Origin: Legionella jordanis
Lineage (GTDB): Bacteria; Pseudomonadota; Gammaproteobacteria; Legionellales; Legionellaceae
Direction: 5' to 3'
DNA length: 64,000 bases
NCBI RefSeq assembly: GCF_900637635.1
Contig: NZ_LR134383.1
Span: forward strand, 516,501-580,500
Of the stretch, positions 35,354 to 43,476 are shown piece by piece. Numbering within the stretch: position 1 is the first letter of the stretch; each line of letters begins with the position of its first letter. Both the position numbers and the translations under genes were made by a program. The notes under the pieces were generated by a model that had not been told where the DNA came from, ran no database searches, and was given only the letters and a program-made list of their open reading frames with translations.

Positions 35354-35734
35354 ATGAGATATTCCTTTTATTTTCTTGTTGCAGAAGAATCATTTCCTAA
35401 TCGCATTATTATTCGAAATCAATTAATGCAGCTTGGCCAAAAAGTTGATATTGTAGCAACCCCTGAGGACTTATTAAGTCAAGTGGCTGTCAATTCATAT
35501 GATATTCTTTTAATCGATGTGGGTTTGTATAATAAACTTTATGGCTGTGACTTGATGGGCTTTATAAAAAAGAAACAACCCTATAGCATAACTCCTATTG
35601 TCGCCCTCACCTTTCTAAGGTCCCCTCGTCTGGAAAAATGTAATATAACAAAAGAGTGGTGTTTTTTTTGTAAACCATTGAATCCACAAGAAGCACAAAA
35701 AATTATCAACTATATAGAGAGTACATTGAATTGA
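35354..35734 (+). CDS. Orphan receiver-like domain protein A
   Basis: 126 aa from ATG 35354. A single CheY-like fold: FYFLVAEESFPNRIIIRNQLMQLG (strand 1, acidic pair EE), YDILLIDVGLYN (phospho-acceptor Asp candidate), ITPIVALTFL and FFCKPLNP (conserved Lys). No output domain. The DNA upstream is AT-rich. It is similar in plan to the protein at 40556, with the same FL(V/I)xEES start. Partner kinase unknown. Confidence 0.68.
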   Translation: MRYSFYFLVAEESFPNRIIIRNQLMQLGQKVDIVATPEDLLSQVAVNSYDILLIDVGLYNKLYGCDLMGFIKKKQPYSITPIVALTFLRSPRLEKCNITKEWCFFCKPLNPQEAQKIINYIESTLN

Positions 35735-35778
35735 AATTGAGTATTTCTTTTAATTTTACAAATTATTATTTATTGGTA

Positions 35779-36634
35779 GGGCCTGTTTACAATTCGCTGT
35801 AATCGATAGATTTATAAGAGCAAACTCGTAAACTTGCGATTCTCACAATCAGCAAAAAACGAGTTTGCAATGCTAAGGCTTATGCTCACAGATGAGCATT
35901 GGTCAAAGCTAAGAACGATCATGCGCGAACACGGAATTTATGACAAGCCCAATTTGCGAAAAACAGTCGAAGGGATTTTATACCGTATGCGAACAGGATT
36001 GCCTTGGCGAGACCTACCATCTTTCTTTGGTGTATGGATTTCAATTTACCAACAATTTAACCGTTGGGCCTCGAAAAACAAAATAATGGCTATTTTAAAA
36101 TCCCTTGTTCAGGACCCAGATCTTGAGTGGGAATTTATTGATGGAAGCATTGTAAAGGCTCATCAGCATAGTACAGGTGCTGCTAGTTCGGATGATGAAG
36201 CTATTGGGAAATCTGTAGCTGGGAATACGACAAAAATAAATATGGCGGCTGATGCACATGGTTTGCCAATTGATTTCATAGTCACCGGTGGTGAAGTACA
36301 TGATTGCAAAGTTGCACCTCAATTCATCACTCAGCTACCATCTGCTGATTATACGATTGCTGATAAGGGATATGACAAGGAGGATTTGCGCCATATCATC
36401 AGGCAGAAATCATCGCAACCTGTTATCCCAAGAAAAAGTAATTCAACGATAGGAAATGATGATATGGATTGGGCTTTATACAAGTACCGGCATCTGGTTG
36501 AAAATATCTTCGCAAGAATAAAACATTTTCGTGCAATAGCGACAAGGTAAGATAAATTAAAAAGAAATTATGCCTCTATGGTCGCCTTAGCGTGTGGGTT
36601 AATGTGGTTACCGATGTGAATTGTAAACAGGCCC
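35779..36634 (+). mobile_element. IS5-family insertion sequence
   Basis: 856 bp bounded by the inverted repeat GGGCCTGTTTACAATTC and its complement GAATTGTAAACAGGCCC, with a TA at both outer edges (35777-35778, 36635-36636), as in IS427-group elements. It carries one transposase frame with a premature stop. The right edge abuts the tail of a decayed GGDEF gene. Confidence 0.9.
35870..36619 (+). pseudogene. IS5-family transposase with premature stop
   Basis: Starts MLRLMLTDEHWSKLR at ATG 35870. Contains the DUF4096-type N terminus (PWRDLPSFFGVW) and DDE residues in EFIDGSIVKAHQ, IADKGYDKED and YRHLVENIFARIKHFRAIATR. A TAA at 36548-36550 interrupts it; reading on in the same frame gives DKLKRNYASMVALACGLMWLP and a natural TGA at 36619. 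The usual residue at the stop is Tyr, so a single base change explains it. The loss of the last 20 or so residues may inactivate it. Confidence 0.85.
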
Positions 36635-36975
36635 TAATTATAAAAAATTAAGGTTGAATCTTCTCCATCCTCAAAACAAATGGTATTACCATGGTTTTTC
36701 TTCGCTTTATAACAAGCTTCATCCGCTTTTCTCAAAGCGGAATCGATAGCAGTTGCGCTATGAATTAATTGGCTAATCCCAATGGAACAGTCAAATTTTA
36801 GATTGCTTTGATTTAGAATTTCTTCTGTTATATCTGAGAGATGGTTTCAATTATTTTTTGTCCTATTAACTGGGTTTTCTTTAAAGTAATATTTTCAACC
36901 AATGCCACAAATTTATCACCACCATATCGAGCTATGATATCTTCTTTACGGAGCATAAAATGTGGTAAGTGCATC
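36634..36975 (-). pseudogene. Decayed GGDEF domain
   Basis: Minus strand reads LRKEDIIARYGGDKFVALVENITLKKTQLIGQKIIETISQI, then a stop; after a frame change it continues ITEEILNQSNLKFDCSIGISQLI..SALRKADEACYKAKKNHGNTICF. These are the second half of a diguanylate cyclase domain with the active site changed to GGDKF. Its 3' end meets the IS5 edge. Confidence 0.75.
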
Positions 36976-37124
36976 TGTTTGAATTATAAAATGGACCAAT
37001 ATAAATATAGCAAAAAATAACACCTATTGTATCGGAGTCGCTCTAACCTACATAGATATCGGAGCAAATTCACTAAAGTAATTGAGAAGGATAAGCACTA
37101 AAAAATTCTTATTATAACAAGCGA

Positions 37125-37966
37125 TTAAGTGGAATTTTTAGGTACTGTACTCCATTTGCTTTCTGACTCACCTAAATGACTTGCTCTAATGTTAACCTGT
37201 ATAGATGGCAATAACAATTTTGGTACAGGTTTCCCTTTGTCTTTTGCTAAACGGGCAACGACATAGTCTTTTTTGGAAATCCCAACTCTTATCATAGAGT
37301 TTTGTTGTTTTTGCTGCCTAACTGTTGAAAGACAGTTAGGTGCTTGGCCTTCCAGGGGATAATCATGGCAGGTAAATAGTCTGGTGTTTTCTGGTAAAGA
37401 TAGAATTTTTTGATGGAATCATAAAGGATAGCTGCACTTCCTCCAGGAAAATCAGTTCGTGCAGTACCCACGTAGGGCATGAATAAAGTATCTGCAATAA
37501 AAGCGGCATCTTCTATAAGGTAGTAACGCAAGCGGGGGGTATGGCCTGGTGTATGCATCACATGAACAGGAAGGGTGCCAATGTAAAAAATTTCTTGGTC
37601 TTTAAATAAATGATCAAATTGCTTTCCCTCTAAAAGTTGTTCGTTAGGTAAGTTAAAAAGAGGAACCCAAAATTTGAGTACCGTTTTGATGTGCTCACCT
37701 ATCGCTATTTTGCCTCCCAATTGCTTTTTAATAAATTGTGATGCGGTGAGATGATCAGCGTCAGCGTGGGTTTCTAAAATCCATTCTACCTGCAATTGAT
37801 GTTGGCGAATAAAGGTAATGACTTTGTCTGCCAAGATAGTTGTTATTCGCCCTGAGGGCATGTCAAAATCGAGAACAGAATCGATGACAGCACAAAGTTG
37901 TGTTGTCTCATCAACAACATAGGTATAAGTTGCTGTATTGGGATCAAAAAATGGTTCAATGAGCAT
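37125..37966 (-). pseudogene. Persulfide-dioxygenase/Blh-like metallo-beta-lactamase-fold protein, frameshifted
   Basis: Metallo-hydrolase with ETHADADHLTAS (HxHxDH-type motif) and HVMHTPGHTP. The frame ends early at 37292. One base lost in an A-tract (six T on the plus strand, 37406-37411) explains this: with seven A the protein continues KKILSLPENTRLFTCHDYP and ends LLLPSIQVNIRASHLG.. at 37125, giving about 280 aa, the family length. The family oxidises glutathione persulfide. It is third in a sulfur operon. Confidence 0.85.
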
Positions 37967-37991
37967 GACAGTCCTCTAGGATGATTAAATG

Positions 37992-38783
37992 CTAAAATAA
38001 TGAGATAATTTCTTTTACAAATATGGTAATACCTATCAAAAGGGCAAATAAACTGAACAAGGTTTTAAGTCTCCTATCCTGCAATTTGCTTCCGATGGAA
38101 ATACCAAAGATTAAGCCGGAAAGTGTCAATATTGTAAACAGAATCAAGAAACTCCAATCAAATACAACGCCAGAAGCGATATCACCATTAATACCAGCCA
38201 AGGCATTAATAGCAATGATAGCCAATGACGTCCCAATGGCTTCCTTAACCTGTAAATCAAAAAAAGCCATTAAGGCTGGAACAATTAAAAAGCCGCCACC
38301 TGCCCCCACTAAACCCGATATTATCCCAACACATATGCTACTGGTAATTGCTTTGCTGTATTGTTTGATATTCCAATTCTGAGAGGAGTTTGATGATGGA
38401 ATGGCTAATGGCATAAAGAGGAATGATGAGGCAATAATCATTAAGAAAGAAAAAAGAATCATGATAAAGTGATCCAGGGAGACGCCGATGATAGAGTCAG
38501 GTAAATGAGACACTAGGTAGGCGCGAGTTAGAAAGACCGTAATCATGGCAGGTATCGCGAAAATTAAAGCTGCCTTTAAATAAATTTGTTTTTGCCGCCA
38601 ATAGCTGATCGCACCTAAAAATGCTGCACTGCCTGCCACCATGAGTGAATACCCAGTAGCAACCATGGGTGTAACACCTAACAAATAAACCAATATGGGC
38701 ATAGTCAGAATTGAACCTCCAGCCCCAATCATTCCTAAAATCAGCCCCATCAATAAAGCCAATGAATAACCTAAAAGAACCAT
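37992..38783 (-). CDS. TauE/SafE-family membrane permease
   Basis: 263 aa with eight hydrophobic helices and two copies of the family repeat: GLILGMIGAGGSILTMPILVYLLG near the start and GIISGLVGAGGGFLIVPAL in the middle. TauE/SafE proteins move sulfur-containing anions such as sulfite or sulfoacetate. It lies between a rhodanese and a persulfide-dioxygenase-like gene, matching sulfide-detoxification operons controlled by BigR-type repressors. The start is 3 bp after the rhodanese stop. Confidence 0.88.
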   Translation of the reverse strand: MVLLGYSLALLMGLILGMIGAGGSILTMPILVYLLGVTPMVATGYSLMVAGSAAFLGAISYWRQKQIYLKAALIFAIPAMITVFLTRAYLVSHLPDSIIGVSLDHFIMILFSFLMIIASSFLFMPLAIPSSNSSQNWNIKQYSKAITSSICVGIISGLVGAGGGFLIVPALMAFFDLQVKEAIGTSLAIIAINALAGINGDIASGVVFDWSFLILFTILTLSGLIFGISIGSKLQDRRLKTLFSLFALLIGITIFVKEIISLF

Positions 38784-38786
38784 AGC

Positions 38787-39350
38787 TTAAGCCTTTTTGT
38801 AAGTTACACTATTTTTACTAGATTGATTCCATGGCATTTTGGCCAAGCTAGAGGCTAGCCCACAATAGCTACAAATGCCTGTGAACATTAAACAAAGACC
38901 TAAAAGCGATGAAATAGCAATAAAAATTGGTGAAATCAGCCAAACTAGCATACTGGCAAGAAAGATAAGTGTTCCAATAGAGAGTTGGACTTGTTGTTCT
39001 AGGGAGAGTGTAAATTGGTTTGTTTTTTCAACAGGATAACCTGATTCGATCCAGCTTACAATTCCTCCTTCAAGATTATAAATTTCAAGCTCCGGATTAG
39101 CATGCACCAATTTTTGGCAAGCAGTAGCACTTCGTTTTCCTGAACGACAATGCAATACTAATCTTTTTGTTTTGGTATTGGGTAATTGCAATTTTTCAAT
39201 CTGACTTAAAGAAAAAAGACGTGCTCCTACAATTTTTTCAGCGGCGTGCTCTACTGGTCCCCTCACATCAACTAATAATACTTCATCTTTTTCCAGCCAT
39301 TGTTTGACTGTTTTTGCGTCAACACTCTTTATAGCCACATGACCCCCCAT
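38787..39350 (-). CDS. Rhodanese with C-terminal DUF2892 membrane segment
   Basis: 187 aa from ATG 39350. The rhodanese domain has active-site loop CRSGKRSA and the entry motif LLVDVRGPVEHAAEKI. A C-terminal hairpin of two helices (LIFLASMLVWLISPIFIAISSLLGLCLMFTGI) then GICSYCGLA matches DUF2892 as in YgaP. It transfers sulfane sulfur at the membrane. A longer start at 39380 would place a palindromic operator inside the gene, so the shorter start is preferred. Confidence 0.88.
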   Translation of the reverse strand: MGGHVAIKSVDAKTVKQWLEKDEVLLVDVRGPVEHAAEKIVGARLFSLSQIEKLQLPNTKTKRLVLHCRSGKRSATACQKLVHANPELEIYNLEGGIVSWIESGYPVEKTNQFTLSLEQQVQLSIGTLIFLASMLVWLISPIFIAISSLLGLCLMFTGICSYCGLASSLAKMPWNQSSKNSVTYKKA

Positions 39351-39353
39351 ATA

Positions 39354-39369
39354 ATTAGATAATTCTAAT
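39354..39369. promoter_or_regulatory. Operator-like dyad at rhodanese start
   Basis: ATTAGATAATTCTAAT: arms ATTAGA and TCTAAT with four bases between. Same arms as the perfect palindrome at 39709. Position 4 bp before the rhodanese ATG fits a repressor site of the ArsR/BigR kind. Confidence 0.55.
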
Positions 39370-39708
39370 ATATTGAGCAAATTTTTTATTCTTTACAGTA
39401 AGTCAAGTACAACGTCAATAAAATCACCTTTACTTCCTGATGACCAATACGATAGTAAATGATGGTCTCTTCTTTTTAGTCTTAACTAGGTCCTCTTTAC
39501 GCTTTTTTACTAAATTCTGTTAAAGTGCCGATAGGGATATGTATATGCTACCTATCAACTCGCCAACCGAATATTCCTTTTTTATCAAAATGTCATAAAA
39601 TTAAAAGCCTTTTCCTATTGGCAAGAAGCTTAAGCATTTTTCTGCCCCGTTGGTATTTTTTATTATGACCTTAAGGTTTGGATAAAAGGGTGTAGTACTC
39701 ATAATTTA

Positions 39709-39734
39709 ATTATATTAGAAATTTCTAATATAAT
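39709..39734. promoter_or_regulatory. 26-bp perfect palindrome, candidate repressor operator
   Basis: Core ATTAGAAATTTCTAAT, extended to a 26-bp perfect palindrome of A/T-rich bases. It lies about 360 bp upstream of the sulfur operon, where a divergent arsR/bigR-type regulator might once have been; none is recognised in the decayed DNA to the right. Confidence 0.5.
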
Positions 39735-39826
39735 AAGGTATATTATACAACATGTCATAACACCATGACTCTATCACATTCAGTGACCTTAAAAATTCCA
39801 TGAGAACCAAAAGGGAGAGTAGTTGT

Positions 39827-40044
39827 ATGGGCGTGCTCATGATGAATAAGTGTGAGCGCCAAAGAAAGGCTGTGCTAGAAATGGTAAAGCAAAGTCGAAT
39901 TAGTCTGGTGCAAGCATCATAGAATGTGAGTTGAGTTATCGGCAAACACTAAGAATATATCAACGCTATGAGTAAAAAGGCGATGCAGTCCTAATCCACG
40001 GCAACCGTGGTCGTGCCTCAAGCCGAAAGAACCCGCATTAAGAA
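39827..40044 (+). pseudogene. Remnant of ISNCY-type transposase N terminus
   Basis: Broken frames spell MMNKCERQRKAVLEMVKQSRISLVQAS, then (other frame) YRQTLRIYQRYE and KGDAVLIHGNRGRASSRK, the start of transposases with a MSxKERxRKxILExVKxGxITLxxA pattern. Several stops and shifts are present. The DDE domain is missing. Confidence 0.6.
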
Positions 40045-40138
40045 TCGATTATAAACCAATAGATGTCTGTGGAAGAACTGACAAAAAGTGGAATTTCAGA
40101 TTCAGAGCAACTAATCGTTTAATATTTGAGCCAATTAA

Positions 40139-40322
40139 TCATCCGAATGAATTAATGATTGAGTCTAATTCCGACGCCGGAACCCATCTATATAGGGATA
40201 GAAACGCCAAGATTTTCAGCAACATCTTTTTGGTGGCGCTCCAGAAGAAAGTATTTTTTTGCAGATTCAATTTTGCTTTTAGCTAATATGGAGGAAAGAG
40301 GCTTCGTTGACATGCAGTGGGA
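40139..40322 (-). pseudogene. Remnant of serine recombinase C-terminal HTH
   Basis: Minus strand spells LAKSKIESAKKYFLLERH followed by QKDVAENLGVSIP, then after a small deletion LYRWVPASELDSI and a stop at 40139. This is the terminal helix-turn-helix of resolvase/invertase proteins (…LGVSIPTLYRWxPA). No catalytic domain remains. Confidence 0.55.
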
Positions 40323-40555
40323 CGCCTAATGCCAATTTTAATATCAGTTTTACTAATGTCCAGGTAGCCAGTAGTTCCTGCTGGGGTATACACAGATACT
40401 GTAATGCTCGATATTTGGTCATCTTAGTTCATATAAGGATTTGTTTTTAAATAAAACCAAATAATCTATTGATTTTTAGTTGATAATTTAATAAATAATA
40501 AAACTCTTTTATCCTTTTTAATATACTTATGTTATTGAATACAGGATTTTGGTAG

Positions 40556-40930
40556 TTGGATGAACTATTTCATTTTTTAATTATTGAGGAGTCCATGTCT
40601 TCACGAATAATAGTTCGTGAGCAGTTTTCCCAGTTGAATCAACGCGTCGATTTTGTGTCTTCTATTGAGGATGCGATCATTCAAATGACATCGCATATTT
40701 ATTCCATGATTTTAGTAGACAGTGGTTTTTATCACTCTCTTACGACAATCGATTTTAACTCTTTAATCCGTGATGGGCGTCAAATGAATCAAGTGCCATT
40801 GGTTGCTGTTATGGTGAACAATGGGGTTGATTTGTACCATCAGCAACCTCTACAAAACTACGTTTGTTTCACCAAACCGTTTTCACGAGAAAGCACATTA
40901 AAAATCATTGAATATTTAAAAAATTTTTGA
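40556..40930 (+). CDS. Orphan receiver-like domain protein B
   Basis: 124 aa from a TTG start that directly follows a stop codon; no ATG is in frame. It has a CheY-like plan: FHFLIIEESMSSRIIVREQFSQLN, SMILVDSGFYHS (Asp candidate), VPLVAVMV and YVCFTKPFS (Lys). It shares its start and spacing with the protein at 35354, so the two are probably duplicates. The weak start and AT-rich flanks leave room for a pseudogene. Confidence 0.58.
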   Translation: MDELFHFLIIEESMSSRIIVREQFSQLNQRVDFVSSIEDAIIQMTSHIYSMILVDSGFYHSLTTIDFNSLIRDGRQMNQVPLVAVMVNNGVDLYHQQPLQNYVCFTKPFSRESTLKIIEYLKNF

Positions 40931-40940
40931 ATGGTTTAGG

Positions 40941-41400
40941 ATGATTTATTTGTGTTTTGTTCTTTGCCTTCAATATCATTATTCTGTACCCCATCAGTTT
41001 GTGGGTGAGGTACTGGAGTTACATGCGGAAGAATCACGTGTTTGTTTGTACTTCCAACAGAAAATGATAGCCAGTCATGCCCGTAAGTTCTTTGCTGGAA
41101 TGACCACAGAGCCTGGGCATATGCCAGAACGTCATCAAAAGCATCATAGCTGGAGTCCGGGAAGGCTAAAAAACTGGGCAAAAGATATAGATCCTGATGT
41201 TCTGATTTGGGTAGACAGGCGGCTCTCAAGACGAGAGTATCCTGAACAAAGCTATCGTGTTTGGGTTATTAAATCTGTCTCGAACCTATCTTGCTGTCCG
41301 ATTGAATGCAGCTTGCACGCTTATAGGCATAAAATTTGTCTCAGTCCGTCATCCAAAGCATTTAAGTCTTTATCTGAAAGGCTCCCTGCAACGTTTTTTA
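40941..41400 (+). pseudogene. IS21-family IstA transposase, C-terminal fragment
   Basis: Frame 40941-41429 spells YHYSVPHQFVGEVLELHAEE, then TTEPGHMPERHQKHHSWSPGRLKNWA and RREYPEQSYRV; a one-base shift near 41255 then gives GLLNLSRTYLAVRLNAACTLI. This is the end of IstA. The N-terminal and catalytic parts and istB are absent. Its 3' end runs into the antisense toxin gene. Confidence 0.7.
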
Positions 41401-41641
41401 ATCGACTTTTATCGACAGTTCTTATTTGATCACAAACAGCTGTCACTTGTTTACCAAGACAGGAAACAGAGATAGTTATTGGCGGCCTGGCTGTGGCAGA
41501 AGTTGAAAGGGGAACGACAACAACAGTGCGTCTTGCTTGATTAATTGGTGTTGCTCCAACTAAAACACAAGGTCTGAGTTTATTAATCTCAGATCCAGTA
41601 GTAGGGTCAAGGTTTACCCAATATACATCACCACGATTCAT
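41321..41641 (-). CDS. MazF/PemK-family toxin
   Basis: 106 aa. MNRGDVYWVNLDPTTGSEINKLRPCVLVG is the canonical MazF start; VVVVPLSTSAT and QIRTVDKSRLKNVAGSLS are the other conserved blocks. MazF toxins cut mRNA at short sites. The start overlaps the antitoxin stop by 14 bp, the usual arrangement of a type II module. Intact as far as can be seen. Confidence 0.92.
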   Translation of the reverse strand: MNRGDVYWVNLDPTTGSEINKLRPCVLVGATPINQARRTVVVVPLSTSATARPPITISVSCLGKQVTAVCDQIRTVDKSRLKNVAGSLSDKDLNALDDGLRQILCL

Positions 41642-41861
41642 CGTGTAATCCGTCCTGAATCGTTACATTCCAATCCTCCATTTCTTCTTTTAAATCTTGG
41701 TCATTTTCAACGGCAAGTGCACATTGATAGAGTGCTTTTTCACGCCGTTCAACTTCTTTTTCAATAAGGTGGGCAATTACTTTGCTGCGTTGTCGTTGCG
41801 GTATTGCCGCTCTCATTCGAGAAGCTATTTGATCGGGTATTGAAATTAGAACTTTATTCAT
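41628..41861 (-). CDS. MazE-like ribbon-helix-helix antitoxin
   Basis: 77 aa from ATG 41861 (GGAG at a good distance); a longer upstream start at 41909 is rejected. N-terminal strand MNKVLISIPDQIASRM and helices SKVIAHLIEKEVERRE form an RHH DNA-binding domain; the acidic C terminus (DQDLKEEMEDWNVTIQDGL) should wrap the toxin. It probably represses its own promoter, located in the AT-rich stretch near 41870-41910. Confidence 0.88.
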   Translation of the reverse strand: MNKVLISIPDQIASRMRAAIPQRQRSKVIAHLIEKEVERREKALYQCALAVENDQDLKEEMEDWNVTIQDGLHDESW

Positions 41862-41930
41862 CACTATCTCCTTTATATACAATATAATATATCTTATATC
41901 TAAAGACAAGTTATTCTAGTCTTAGGTATG

Positions 41931-42902
41931 TACCAGAGATACGGATTCTAACTTGCAGGCAATAAATATATCTATTTTAAAGAATAGTGACCTTGTTAAT
42001 AATATAGTGGAATCCTGCGTTATAGGCTCTACTGAATGGGGATTTGCCAGGGATGATATGGTGGAGCAACTTGATTATTTATAGATGAAGCAGGGCAGGT
42101 TTCAGTGGCTTATCTTGTTGCTATGAGCCGCTCTGCTAAGAATTTAGTGATTATGGGTGATCAAATGCAATTAGGACAGCCATCACAAGGCACACATCCT
42201 GGTGAAAGCGGTCTTTCTATTTTATATTATTTATTACATGAAACACCTACGATTGCCGATGATATGGGAGTATTTTTATTTTTAGGAACCACTTATCGAA
42301 TGCATTCAGCAGTCAATCACTTTATCAGTAAATTTATATATGATAATAACCTTGAGCCACATCCTGATAATGATGTGCGTGTTGTTAAAGTACCTGATGG
42401 TTACCAAGGAAAATTAAACAAAGAGGCTGGTATAATCTTTGTTCCTGTGGTGCATGAAGGTAATACCTACGCTTCAGATGAGGAAGTCAGTGAAATAAAT
42501 CTATTAGCTCAAGAATTAATTGGCAAGGCATTTATAGAAAAGCTGGGAGAAACTCGTAAGATTGGTTGGAACGATATATTGTTTGTTGCCCCATATAATT
42601 ATCAAGTTAATAAACTCAAGCAAGCTCTTGGTGAGCAGGCGCGTGTTGGCAGCGTTGATAAATTCCAAGGGCAAGAGGCGCCCATTGTATTTTTGAGTAT
42701 GTGTACCAGCGATGCGAATGAATTACCTAGAGGGATGGATTTTCTCTTCGATAAGCATCGAATTAACGTTGCCAGTTCAAGAGCTCAAAGTTTAGCAATA
42801 GTAGTTGGCAATCCCCAGCTATGTGCTGTTACAGTAAATAGGGTTGAACAGCTCAAGTTGGTTAGTTTATTTAATACTCTTGTAAATCAATCAGAATCAT
42901 AA
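41931..42902 (+). pseudogene. SF1 helicase (DNA2/NAM7-like), C-terminal fragment with frameshift
   Basis: From about 41931 the frame reads VIGSTEWGFARDDMVEQLDYL, stops at 42083, and resumes as FIDEAGQVSVAYLVAMSRSAKNLVIMGDQMQLGQP. The Walker B box DEAGQ and motifs GDQMQLGQPS, TYRMH, VDKFQGQEAPIVFLS and INVASSRAQ are all present. A 4-base loss in a TTTA repeat explains the break. The Walker A half is absent. The intact tail (42105-42902) may still be translated but cannot be a helicase alone. Confidence 0.8.
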
Positions 42903-42914
42903 GCCCTAACCACG

Positions 42915-43403
42915 TCATCCTTCGAAAGAGGTTATACACCCATGCATTAATTTCTTTAATTCATAATTTTTTTCCAATAGCAAATACCTTGCTAAGTCAT
43001 GATCTCTATGTTCAGTCGCCAATACAAATATGTAATTTTTTTTATTGAATTTACTAACAATCGAGACGCCATTATAAAGCCCAAAAGCGGATCGGCCAGA
43101 CATGGTTTGTTTTTCATGCTTATCCATAAAACTGGCTTGATTCCATGGGAGTACTGAAATGTTTGACTTTTCTACAATTCTTTTTAATGGATCATTTTCG
43201 ATTAATTTTTCTTCATAATAGAAAGCCATCCAATCTTCATGAGTGCAGAATCGGTAGGATTTGCTTTTTGAAGTTTGATCTGAGACTAGATAATAGAAAT
43301 AATCACACCCCAAGGCATTTAGGGGACGTAATTGTTTGTTGAAAAGAAGTTCTTGTTTTTCATCGAAGGGAAGGAAAATCCTTTTGGGTATATCATGTAT
43401 CAT
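42915..43403 (-). CDS. LuxR-type autoinducer-binding-like domain protein without HTH
   Basis: 162 aa. Segments YFYYLVSDQTSKSKSYRFCTHEDWMAFYYEEKLIENDPL and SGRSAFGLYNGVSIVSKF resemble the sensory domain of LuxR-type regulators (W and D/P positions conserved), but the protein ends before any helix-turn-helix. It may be a truncated regulator or a stand-alone sensor. It is divergent from the MHS transporter with 73 bp between, so it may respond to that transporter's substrate. Confidence 0.6.
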   Translation of the reverse strand: MIHDIPKRIFLPFDEKQELLFNKQLRPLNALGCDYFYYLVSDQTSKSKSYRFCTHEDWMAFYYEEKLIENDPLKRIVEKSNISVLPWNQASFMDKHEKQTMSGRSAFGLYNGVSIVSKFNKKNYIFVLATEHRDHDLARYLLLEKNYELKKLMHGCITSFEG

Positions 43404-43476
43404 AACAAATCCTTAGAGGTACAGCTTAAATCTATTTAATGCTAAAATAATGTACGACACAATGAAGTGAATGTAA

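Noticed and set aside
40150-40440. Minus-strand peptide SITVSVYTPAGTTGYLDISKTDIKIGIRRPT
   Set aside because: Reads like protein but has no start, no family I recognise, and merges with the recombinase remnant.
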